64,000 bases of DNA from a virus. The position numbers were made by a program, and so were the translations under genes. Within the stretch, counting starts at the first letter, position 1. The number at the start of each line of letters is the position of its first letter. The stretch covers positions 62,001 through 126,000 of the IMG/VR virus record IMGVR_UViG_3300031963_000016; one strand, 5' to 3'. Shown here piece by piece: positions 20,730-27,697 of the stretch. The notes beneath the pieces were generated by a model. That model was not told the origin of the DNA and searched no databases. It worked only from the letters and a program-made list of their open reading frames with translations.

Positions 20730-21949
20730 TGCCTATCGTATACAGAGTTGTTCAGGGGAGACCTCTAACAATAGCCGAGGCAGACGGTAACTTCCAATAC
20801 GTAGAAGAACAGTTAGCCCTTAAATTAGATAGCAGCGATTATACAGCTGCTGAGATATTAACAAGGTTGTTAACTGTAGATGGTTCTACTTCTGGTTTAG
20901 ATTCACAGTATCTACATGGATTATCACCACATTCTACAGTATTACCTGTAGGAGCAAATAAAAGTTCAGTTGTAACTAGAAATTCTGATGGTAATTTTAT
21001 AGCAAATACTATTACATCAAATCTAGTTGGAAATGTTACTGGAAACTTAACAGGAAATGTTACTGGAAATGTTACTGGAAATGCAACAGGTTTAAGCACT
21101 ATTCTTGGTTTATCAAATGGTGGCACAGGAACTACTACTGTTGAAGGTATACGAACACTCATCGGTTTAAATACGATGGGATTACAACCATCTACAAATG
21201 TTAGTATTACAGGTGGAACAATAACAGGAATTACACCACTCTCTATTTCTAATGGAGGGACTGGAGCGAATTCTGATAATTTAGCAAGAGTTAATCTTGG
21301 TCTAGTTATAGGACAAGACGTACAAGGATTTGCTCCAATATTAACTTCTTTATCTGCTTTATCTACAACTGGTATCGTAGTTAAGAGTGATGGCACTACA
21401 TTAATATCTAGATCTTTAACCGCTGGTTCAAATATTAGTATTTCTAATGGTAATGCTATTTCTGGAAATCCTACTATTTCATTGGTTTCTAGTCCAGCAT
21501 TATCTGGGACTCCTACTGCTCCTACTGCAACTTTTGGAACAAACACCACACAGATTGCAACTACGGCATTTGTTAAAACTGCTACAGATAACTTAGATAC
21601 TTCTCTTCGTTCATATGTTGATACTGAAATAGCTGATGCAGTTAGTGCCTTTACTGATAGTGCAAAAGCGTGGATTGTTTTTGATGGTTCGGACTTAACA
21701 ATTAAAGCGCAGAAAAATATCCAGAGTGTTGTGTTACAGTCAGAAGGTAGATATTCGATTAACATAACTCCAGGAGTTTTTGCGAATGGCAACTTTGTTG
21801 CAGCAGGAATGGCTTCTGATGATGACCATAATGTAGTTTATGTATCATCTACTTCTACTAATTTAGTTATTAATACTGTTGATAACGGAAGCAGCAATAA
21901 TGTATCACAAACTACACAAGGTGACGTAAGAGTCATTATGTTCGCATAA
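20729..21949 (+). CDS. Tail fibre protein
   Basis: 406 residues. The N-terminal PLTIAEADGNFQYVEEQL motif is a common attachment motif of phage fibres (the same type recurs in the gene at 22394 as LSNTEIDNNFLQLDST). A repetitive shaft follows with consecutive GNVTGN repeats (about residues 107-123) and SLSNGGTG-type repeats, then a PALSGTPTAPTA stretch usual in fibre shafts, and a short globular end. It is followed 8 bp later by a small gene that resembles fibre-assembly partners. Function as a host-recognition fibre is secure in kind; receptor unknown. Confidence 0.82.
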   Translation: MPIVYRVVQGRPLTIAEADGNFQYVEEQLALKLDSSDYTAAEILTRLLTVDGSTSGLDSQYLHGLSPHSTVLPVGANKSSVVTRNSDGNFIANTITSNLVGNVTGNLTGNVTGNVTGNATGLSTILGLSNGGTGTTTVEGIRTLIGLNTMGLQPSTNVSITGGTITGITPLSISNGGTGANSDNLARVNLGLVIGQDVQGFAPILTSLSALSTTGIVVKSDGTTLISRSLTAGSNISISNGNAISGNPTISLVSSPALSGTPTAPTATFGTNTTQIATTAFVKTATDNLDTSLRSYVDTEIADAVSAFTDSAKAWIVFDGSDLTIKAQKNIQSVVLQSEGRYSINITPGVFANGNFVAAGMASDDDHNVVYVSSTSTNLVINTVDNGSSNNVSQTTQGDVRVIMFA

Positions 21950-21957
21950 GGATACGT

Positions 21958-22380
21958 ATGAAAAAAGTTTTGTATTTAAAACATGACGGTAATGTTGCTT
22001 TAATTTCAGCTGTAACAGAAGAAGCTGCAATTTCTGCAGTTCCAGTTGGTTTATCTCATTTAGTTATCAATCCAGAAGATCTTCCTGCAAAAGAAATTTT
22101 AGCAGATTTTTTTGGAGCACTTACTGCAGATTTTGGTAACATTGAAAAACCAAATGTTAGAATTGATATAAACAAAGCAAAAGACCTAACTAAAGAAAGA
22201 TTGAGAAGAGAAAGAATTGCTTTATTTGAAAAAAATGATATAGAATTAAGAGACGCTATGCTTTCTAATGATAAAGTTAAAATTGAAAATGCGGTAAAAG
22301 AAAGAGATAGATTAAGAAATATAACTTCTCTTGTTGATAAAATTAATACTTTAGATAGTTTGAAAAAATTACACCCATAA
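21958..22380 (+). CDS. Possible tail-fibre assembly or accessory protein
   Basis: 140 residues, alpha-helical and highly charged in the C-terminal half. The stretch INKAKDLTKERLRRERIALF and the following 15 residues resemble the helical segment seen in many small proteins encoded right behind phage fibre genes, some of which chaperone fibre folding. The N-terminal half looks like a small alpha/beta fold. Position between two fibre genes supports an accessory role. I cannot tell whether it is a chaperone or a minor virion protein. Confidence 0.6.
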   Translation: MKKVLYLKHDGNVALISAVTEEAAISAVPVGLSHLVINPEDLPAKEILADFFGALTADFGNIEKPNVRIDINKAKDLTKERLRRERIALFEKNDIELRDAMLSNDKVKIENAVKERDRLRNITSLVDKINTLDSLKKLHP

Positions 22381-22393
22381 GATAGGATAATAA

Positions 22394-23311
22394 ATGGCTG
22401 CTATTACTACGAGAGCTATAGAAGCGATAACAGGCACTGGCACTATAACCGCAACTACATCTAGTGCGACTGTTACTGGCTCTGGCACTCAGTTTACAAC
22501 TCAAACATCTCCTGGGTTTATTTTAAAAACTACTGCAGGAGTAACGATAGGAATTGTTTCTAGCATAACAAGTGCGACATCTTTAACATTAACTGCTAAT
22601 GCTGCAGTTAATGTTACTAGTGAAACATATGGAATTGTTACTCCAGGTGTAACTTTAAAAAATTCTCCACTTTCTAACACTGAAATAGACAACAATTTTT
22701 TACAATTAGATTCTACCAAACTAGAACGAACTGCAAATTTAAGTGATCTTTCCAATGCTTCTACTGCTAGAACAAATCTTGGATTAGCTATAGGAACTAA
22801 CGTACAAGCATACGATGCTGACTTGGGTGCTTTGGCAGGATTAACTACAACAGGATATATTGTTAGAACTGGTGCAGGAACTGCATCTACTAGAACATTT
22901 ACTGGTTCCGTTAATGAAATTCTTATTAGTAATGCTGATGGCGTATCTGGTAATACTAGTATAACCATTGGTTCTAATATCCCAAGATTAAATGCTGCTA
23001 CAAATGTGTTTTCTGGAGACATAACTGCAGCAAACTTTAATTCATCATCTGATCAGAATTTAAAAAGAAATATTAAACCAATTGAAAATGCTACAGATAC
23101 TCTAAAACAATTAGAGGGTGTATACTTTGAATGGATTAAAACTGAAAAACCATCTTATGGTGTTATAGCGCAGAAATTAGAAGAAGTTCTTCCTGAATTA
23201 GTTGTAACACAGGATGGTGTAAAATCTGTAAACTATCTCGGCTTAGTTGCCTTTTTAATTAATGCAGTTAAGGAATTAGACTCCAGAGTGCAAGAATTAG
23301 AATCTAAATAA
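22394..23311 (+). CDS. Tail fibre with C-terminal S74 self-cleaving chaperone domain
   Basis: 305 residues. Residues 1-90 form the LTLTANAA beta module also present twice in the 2344-aa protein; a SNTEIDNNFLQL attachment-type motif and a short shaft follow. The last about 90 residues are the intramolecular chaperone of peptidase family S74: Ser219-Asp-Gln-Asn-Leu-Lys224 supplies the Ser/Lys pair, then GVYFEWIKTEKPSYGVIAQK, VLPELV and a closing coiled coil (INAVKELDSRVQELE). Such domains trimerise the fibre, help it fold and then cut themselves off just before the Ser. Cleavage is expected at Ser218/Ser219 by analogy with endosialidase and T5 fibres. Confidence 0.88.
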   Translation: MAAITTRAIEAITGTGTITATTSSATVTGSGTQFTTQTSPGFILKTTAGVTIGIVSSITSATSLTLTANAAVNVTSETYGIVTPGVTLKNSPLSNTEIDNNFLQLDSTKLERTANLSDLSNASTARTNLGLAIGTNVQAYDADLGALAGLTTTGYIVRTGAGTASTRTFTGSVNEILISNADGVSGNTSITIGSNIPRLNAATNVFSGDITAANFNSSSDQNLKRNIKPIENATDTLKQLEGVYFEWIKTEKPSYGVIAQKLEEVLPELVVTQDGVKSVNYLGLVAFLINAVKELDSRVQELESK

Positions 23312-23313
23312 AT

Positions 23314-23321
23314 TATAAATA
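23314..23321 (+). promoter_or_regulatory. T4-type late promoter (TATAAATA)
   Basis: A perfect TATAAATA box begins 3 bp after the S74 fibre stop and 35 bp before the next start codon, the usual geometry for a T4 late promoter read by polymerase carrying gp55. It would add a late transcript start inside the fibre cluster. Confidence 0.75.
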
Positions 23322-23355
23322 AAGAAGTAAACGCCGAGTTCTAAAGGGAGCGAAG

Positions 23356-23616
23356 ATGGCAATCAAAATTCAAAATACAACTGTCATAGACGACAGTAGA
23401 AATGGCACTTTAGTTAGTCTAGAGCTAACTGGCACAGGTGCTTTAAAACTCCCAGTAGGCACAACAGCACAAAGACCATCCCCAGATCAGCAGGGGCATA
23501 TTCGTTTCAATACAGATACAGGAACTATTGAAGGATATGGTCTAGCTGGAAATGGTACTGGTTGGGGCGCAGTTGGTGGCGACGATGCCTTGGCTTTAGC
23601 AATTATAGGTTTATAA
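23356..23616 (+). CDS. Short fibre-related protein
   Basis: 86 residues preceded by an AGGGAGCG ribosome site. The central LPVGTTAQRPSPDQQGHIRF and following NTDTGTIEGY motif is a well-known phage fibre module, repeated in the 922-aa fibre (IPVGTTAQRG...FEGYSGTQWG). It ends in a hydrophobic DDALALAIIGL, and the 1349-aa fibre ends in a related DPLAAALAIGDEL. It may be a minor fibre component or a detached head module of a fibre. Led by its own late promoter. Confidence 0.68.
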   Translation: MAIKIQNTTVIDDSRNGTLVSLELTGTGALKLPVGTTAQRPSPDQQGHIRFNTDTGTIEGYGLAGNGTGWGAVGGDDALALAIIGL

Positions 23617-23632
23617 ACGGAGAACAATAAAA

Positions 23633-24595
23633 ATGACTGTTAATATCTCAGCATTGGAAACAATTATCCAATCAAAAATGAACGCTTTAACAGCGGGGAG
23701 TGATAGTAAAGAAGTTATCTATCTCGCTAAAGCATTAGAAGCACTTGACAGCGGTGTTTTAACTACTTATGCTTTATACTCTAGTTTACCTGCTGCAGCC
23801 GATTCTACAGGACGTGTTGTATATGTCGCAGATACTTCTAAAGTGTATTATTCTAATGGTTCTACATGGGTTGTTTTATCTACTGCTCAAGATCCAAATT
23901 TCCAAATTAATACTCTTGGTGTAGAAGTATTAGAGACTGAAGATTATCTATTAATTACTAATGCTGTTACTAGCTCTGAAGATTGGGATTTAATTACTAC
24001 AACTCCAACTTCCACTGCAGATAATTTTCAACTTTCTTTAGTAAATAAAGGAACACAGGGTGATATTTATATCGATCCAACTTGGTTTACTTTTACAGTT
24101 TATGATGGTGTTACACGTGCTGGTGTTAAACATTTAGCTGCACATAAAAATAACATTGATTTTGATAATATGACTGCAACCCAGCAAGGTGTAGTTCATC
24201 TTATTAAAAATGATAATACAACTATACCGCTAGGTACTCCAACTCCTATACCATTTACTTCTGCAAGAATTCTTGATACTAGATTAGGTTCTTTTAGTGC
24301 AGGTTATTACACTACTAATTATGAAGGTTGGTATAAAGTAGCATTTTCTGCTTGGACCGATGGCGATGTTTACTTTATGCTTGGTGGTTCTTTATCTGCT
24401 CTAGATAATAATACAGTTACTGCTCCAGAAAACTGGGTTTCTGTTACTCGTGTTGTTTATTTGCAAAAATACGAAGCACTAAGATTGTATGCTATGTCAG
24501 ATGGTATCGGTACGTTAAGCACTAGAATTGTTTATGGTAATGATTACAACCATCCAAATATGACTCAAATGACTTTAGAGTATCTTGGAAAATAA
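23633..24595 (+). CDS. Fibre/adhesin protein with beta-sandwich-like C-terminus
   Basis: 320 residues, 16 bp downstream of the previous gene. The N-terminus is helical with a heptad tendency (ALETIIQSKMNALTAGSD), followed by a YSSLPAAADSTGRVVYVADT, SKVYYSNGSTWV module that is widespread in phage fibres. The C-terminal about 120 residues (GWYKVAFSAWTDGDVYFMLG, then YLQKYEALRLYAMSDG) look like a jelly-roll or C1q/TNF-type sandwich, a fold used as receptor-binding tips. That fold assignment is by eye only. Likely a host-binding subunit encoded together with the three adhesin paralogs that follow. Confidence 0.7.
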   Translation: MTVNISALETIIQSKMNALTAGSDSKEVIYLAKALEALDSGVLTTYALYSSLPAAADSTGRVVYVADTSKVYYSNGSTWVVLSTAQDPNFQINTLGVEVLETEDYLLITNAVTSSEDWDLITTTPTSTADNFQLSLVNKGTQGDIYIDPTWFTFTVYDGVTRAGVKHLAAHKNNIDFDNMTATQQGVVHLIKNDNTTIPLGTPTPIPFTSARILDTRLGSFSAGYYTTNYEGWYKVAFSAWTDGDVYFMLGGSLSALDNNTVTAPENWVSVTRVVYLQKYEALRLYAMSDGIGTLSTRIVYGNDYNHPNMTQMTLEYLGK

Positions 24596-24618
24596 TTATT
24601 TGGAAATAAGGAAATAAT

Positions 24619-25299
24619 ATGTCAAAACAAGTAAGATTTAGAAGAGGTACTACTGCACAGCATTCTACTTTTACTGGTCCAGCTGGAGAAATTACAGTAG
24701 ATACAGATAAAGATGTTTTAGTAGTTCATAATGGTGTAACTGCTGGTGGTATACCAATTGCTCGTGCAGATCGTCCACGTGGATGGACTAGAACTGAAAT
24801 TTTTACAGCCAATGGTACTTGGACACAAACTGGTAAAACAGATATAAAAAGAATAATTGTTACCGCTCACGGAGGTGGTGCTGGTGGTTCTACAAACGGA
24901 TTAACTGGTGGTTCACAAGGTGGAGTTGGCACTGTGGTTTTAGAAACTTCAGCTATCACTACAACTGTAGCTGTAACAATTGGTTCAGGTGGTGCAGCTG
25001 GTGCAGCTGGTGGTACAACTTCTTTTGGAACTTATATTAGTGCAACTGGTGCTGCAGCATCTTCATCTGGCACTCCTGGCGCACCTGGAACACCAAGCGG
25101 TACAGGCGTTATAAATCTTGGGTCTCAGGGTGCTATATCATCTGGTTCATCTAACAATGGTGGTCAAGGTGGTGGACTAGGTGGTGGCGGTGGTAGCACT
25201 GCAATTGCTGGAAAGGGAATTTTTGGTAGTGGTGCTTCTGGAAATGCCGCTGGGTCAACAGGTTCCATTATTGTGCAAGAAATATATGGATTTGTATAA
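24619..25299 (+). CDS. Glycine-rich adhesin paralog 1 (Mtd-like N-terminus)
   Basis: 226 residues and first of three tandem paralogs. Residues 1-50 (VRFRRGTTAQHSTFTGPAGE, ITVDTDKDVLVVHNG) match the small N-terminal domain found on Mtd-type tropism determinants and many phage fibres. Next comes a shared WTQTGKTDIKRIIVTAHGGGAGG core, and then about 120 residues of glycine-rich sequence ending in a hydrophobic IIVQEIYGFV. Gly-rich loops on a rigid core are how T-even gp38-type adhesins present variable receptor contacts. The three copies differ mostly in the glycine-rich part. A distal fibre or receptor-binding role is inferred. Confidence 0.76.
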   Translation: MSKQVRFRRGTTAQHSTFTGPAGEITVDTDKDVLVVHNGVTAGGIPIARADRPRGWTRTEIFTANGTWTQTGKTDIKRIIVTAHGGGAGGSTNGLTGGSQGGVGTVVLETSAITTTVAVTIGSGGAAGAAGGTTSFGTYISATGAAASSSGTPGAPGTPSGTGVINLGSQGAISSGSSNNGGQGGGLGGGGGSTAIAGKGIFGSGASGNAAGSTGSIIVQEIYGFV

Positions 25300-25316
25300 T
25301 ATAAAGGATAGCTAAT

Positions 25317-26018
25317 ATGTCAAAACAAGTAAGATTTAGACGAGGTACTACAGCGGAACACGCTACTTTTACAGGAATTGCAGGTGAAGTTACTGTAGAT
25401 ACTACTAAAGTTGTTCCTGTAGTGCATAATGGAAGTACAGCAGGTGGCATTCCTTTACAAAGAGAAGATCGTCCACGTGGTTTTACAAGAAGAGAAATTT
25501 TCACGGCTAGCGGTACTTGGACACAAACTGGTAAAACAGACTTAAAACGTGTTAGAGTAACTGCCTATGGAGGTGGTGCTGGTGGTGCTAGTGGTAATAG
25601 CGGTGGTGGTGGAGCAGGTGGTATTGGAATGGTTATGCTTGAAACATCTTCATTAACTACTAACGTATCCGTAACAATTGGTTCAGGTGGTGGAGTAGGT
25701 GTCGCAGGTGGTACAACTTCTTTTGGAACTTATATTAGTGCAACTGGTGGTGCAACAGGTTCTGGTCGATCTGGTGGAGCTGGCGGAACTGCCTCTGGAA
25801 CTAATGTGCTTATTTTAGGTGGTCAAGGTGGTGGTAATGCTATGAATGGATCTGGATGGGCTGGTGGCCATGGAAATAACTATACAGCTGCTGGTGGTGG
25901 TCCAGGTGGTGGAAGATACGGACAAGCAGCCAATGGAATTTTTGGTGGCGGTGGTGGCGGAACTGCAGCAGGAGTTGCTGGGTGTGTTATAGTTGAAGAA
26001 ATTTATGGCATGGTTTAA
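25317..26018 (+). CDS. Glycine-rich adhesin paralog 2
   Basis: 233 residues, 17 bp after paralog 1, with the same plan: VRFRRGTTAEHATFTGIAGE head, WTQTGKTDLKRVRVTAYGGG core, glycine-rich variable part and a CVIVEEIYGMV end. A 41-bp stretch (25707-25747) is identical in all three paralogs, and the first 35 bases equal those of paralog 3. The glycine-rich part differs in length and composition from its neighbours, as expected if these loops diversify by recombination between copies. Its own ribosome site (AAGGATAG) precedes the ATG. Confidence 0.76.
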   Translation: MSKQVRFRRGTTAEHATFTGIAGEVTVDTTKVVPVVHNGSTAGGIPLQREDRPRGFTRREIFTASGTWTQTGKTDLKRVRVTAYGGGAGGASGNSGGGGAGGIGMVMLETSSLTTNVSVTIGSGGGVGVAGGTTSFGTYISATGGATGSGRSGGAGGTASGTNVLILGGQGGGNAMNGSGWAGGHGNNYTAAGGGPGGGRYGQAANGIFGGGGGGTAAGVAGCVIVEEIYGMV

Positions 26019-26032
26019 TAGGAGTGATATAA

Positions 26033-26767
26033 ATGTCAAAACAAGTAAGATTTAGACGAGGTACTACTGCTCAACACGCAACTTTTACTGGTGCATTAGG
26101 AGAGGTTACAGTAGATACAGACAAAAATGTAACTGTTGTTCATGATGGTACACTAGCTGGTGGTTATCCTTCTGGCAGAGAAGATCGTCCACGTGGATGG
26201 ACTAGAATGGAAGTTTTTACTACTGTTGGTGCTAATACTTGGACACAAACTGGTAAAACAGATTTAAGACGTGTTAGAGTAACTGCTTACGGTGGAGGTG
26301 GTGGTGGTTCTACTAGCGGATCTGGTGGTGGTGGAGGAGCAGGTGGAGTTGGTAGTGTAGTTTTAGAAGTTTCTTCATTAACTACTAACGTAACAGCAAC
26401 AGTTGGAGCAGGTGGTGCAGCTGGCGCAGCTGGTGGTACAACTTCTTTTGGAACTTATATTAGTGCAACTGGCGGTGCAGCAGGTTCTGGAAATGCACCT
26501 GGTCAGGGTGGAACTGCTTCTGGAACTGGTGTAATTATTTTGGGTGGTCAAGGTGGTGCTCCAGGAGATTCAATGTCTCAGGGAACAATTTATTATGGAT
26601 ATGGAGGTGGAGAGGGTTATAGTGATTCCCAATCTAATCGTGGTGGAGGACTAGGTGGTGGTAATACAGGAACCAATGCTAAAGGAATTCTAGGATCAGG
26701 TGGTGGTCGAAATGCTGCAGGATCTGCAGGTTGTGTTATCGTAGAAGAAATCTATGGATTAAGTTAA
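26033..26767 (+). CDS. Glycine-rich adhesin paralog 3
   Basis: 244 residues, the longest of the triplet, with a WTQTGKTDLRRVRVTAYGGG core and an aromatic-containing insert (TIYYGYGGGEGYSDSQSNRG) not found in the other two, which would change the exposed tip. The end, CVIVEEIYGLS, is nearly identical to paralog 2. Three intact copies suggest either simultaneous display of alternative adhesins or a reservoir for recombination; the sequence does not tell which. Confidence 0.76.
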   Translation: MSKQVRFRRGTTAQHATFTGALGEVTVDTDKNVTVVHDGTLAGGYPSGREDRPRGWTRMEVFTTVGANTWTQTGKTDLRRVRVTAYGGGGGGSTSGSGGGGGAGGVGSVVLEVSSLTTNVTATVGAGGAAGAAGGTTSFGTYISATGGAAGSGNAPGQGGTASGTGVIILGGQGGAPGDSMSQGTIYYGYGGGEGYSDSQSNRGGGLGGGNTGTNAKGILGSGGGRNAAGSAGCVIVEEIYGLS

Positions 26768-26783
26768 TAGTAAGGAGAATAAA

Positions 26784-26999
26784 GTGTATAATATTGCTCA
26801 TATTAAAAATGGTGTTGTAGAAAATACTTGTGCTTGGGATACAGTTCCATCTTCTCAAGATTATGTTGGTGGATATGAATTAGTAAATATTACTGATAGT
26901 CCAGTTGGTATTGGTTGGGAATATGCAGAAGGTGTATTTACTGATCCAAATGATCTAACACGAGTGTGGACAGTTCCTGCTGAAACGCCAGCAGAGTAA
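26784..26999 (+). CDS. Small fibre-accessory-like protein, GTG start
   Basis: 71 residues, using a GTG start codon 6 bp after an AAGGAGAA ribosome site; no in-frame ATG lies nearby. The NIAHIKNGVVENTCAWD start and the PVGIGWEYAEGVFTDPND motif are typical of small proteins encoded behind phage fibres, often annotated as fibre assembly or hypothetical. It closes the adhesin cluster, since a strong terminator follows 18 bp later. Confidence 0.68.
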   Translation: MYNIAHIKNGVVENTCAWDTVPSSQDYVGGYELVNITDSPVGIGWEYAEGVFTDPNDLTRVWTVPAETPAE

Positions 27000-27017
27000 G
27001 TTTTGGTGAAATAAAAG

Positions 27018-27046
27018 AAAATCCCTCTTCGGAGGGATTTTTTATT
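27018..27046 (+). terminator. Rho-independent terminator after the adhesin cluster
   Basis: A 10-bp stem (27018-27027 with 27032-27041) closed by a TTCG tetraloop, with a T-rich tail. The UUCG loop and G/C-rich centre make it a strong intrinsic terminator. It separates the adhesin triplet from the next fibre operon, whose late promoter lies 16 bp beyond the tail. Confidence 0.9.
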
Positions 27047-27061
27047 TGCATTCTCGTATAT

Positions 27062-27069
27062 TATAAATA
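27062..27069 (+). promoter_or_regulatory. T4-type late promoter (TATAAATA)
   Basis: Perfect late box directly after the terminator and 26 bp before the ATG at 27095. Together they mark a clean transcription-unit boundary inside the fibre region. Confidence 0.8.
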
Positions 27070-27094
27070 AGAAATGTAAATTAGGAATTCCATA

Positions 27095-27430
27095 ATGGCA
27101 ACCATCAGTAATCTTTATGTAGACGCTGGGGCTACTTACAGCAATATAATAACTGTAAGTGCAACTAATGGTCAAGCACTTAACTTGACTGGTTATACTG
27201 TTGCTTCTCAAATAAGAAAATCTTACAGTTCTAGCCAAGCGTTTAATTTTAATGCTTCAGTTTATGATGCTGCACTAGGAAAAATTCGCCTTCAACTTTC
27301 TCCAGGTCAATCAGAATCAATTCCTTCTGGAAGATGGCTTTATGATGTTGAAATTACATCTCCATCTGGCTCAAAAACTAGAGTTGTTGAGGGTATAGTA
27401 ACAGTAAACCCACAAATTACGCAGATATAA
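27095..27430 (+). CDS. Small structural protein, BppU-N-like
   Basis: 111 residues, beta-rich: DAGATYSNIITVSATNGQAL, NLTGYTVASQIRKSY, then SIPSGRWLYDVEITSPSG and RVVEGIVTVNP. This layout recalls the N-terminal domain of BppU-type baseplate/fibre proteins and the small virion proteins commonly encoded before cyanophage fibres. It leads the operon of two giant fibres and probably contributes to their attachment or assembly. First gene after the late promoter. Confidence 0.65.
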   Translation: MATISNLYVDAGATYSNIITVSATNGQALNLTGYTVASQIRKSYSSSQAFNFNASVYDAALGKIRLQLSPGQSESIPSGRWLYDVEITSPSGSKTRVVEGIVTVNPQITQI

Positions 27431-27431
27431 A

Positions 27432-27683
27432 ATGACAGATACAGTAGTAGTCGTTCAGCCAGATGAGTCGTTAAATGTGGCAGTATCAGAAGGTGTCATA
27501 ACATTAGCATCAACAAATCTATCTACACCAGCAGTAGTAGAATCTTTAGATTCTGTTGCAGATGTTGATACAATAACTAATGGAAAAATAAATGGTTCTG
27601 TTCTGGTCTATAGAACAACAACAAATAAATGGACTTCAACGACCATCTTGGATGCGCAAGATGTAACTGGTGGTCAATATTAA
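27432..27683 (+). CDS. Small protein of the fibre operon, function unknown
   Basis: 83 residues, one base after the previous stop. The sequence is polar and beta-like (TNGKINGSVLVYRTTTNKWT, LDAQDVTGGQY). The LVYRTTTNKWTST phrase resembles fibre-shaft modules of the form VLVYDSxTxKWVxT seen in many marine phage fibres. I infer a minor fibre part; nothing more can be said. Confidence 0.6.
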   Translation: MTDTVVVVQPDESLNVAVSEGVITLASTNLSTPAVVESLDSVADVDTITNGKINGSVLVYRTTTNKWTSTTILDAQDVTGGQY

Positions 27684-27697
27684 TCGGAGAATAAAAG

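Noticed and set aside
20839-21792. Long reverse-strand reading frame opposite a fibre gene (317 codons).
   Set aside because: It mirrors the repetitive fibre shaft, has no ribosome site or recognisable protein character, and all surrounding genes run on the other strand.
24619-26767. A diversity-generating retroelement acting on the adhesin genes, suggested by the Mtd-like N-terminal domain.
   Set aside because: No reverse transcriptase, template repeat or adenine-biased variable repeat is visible in the window; the domain is common on non-DGR fibres.
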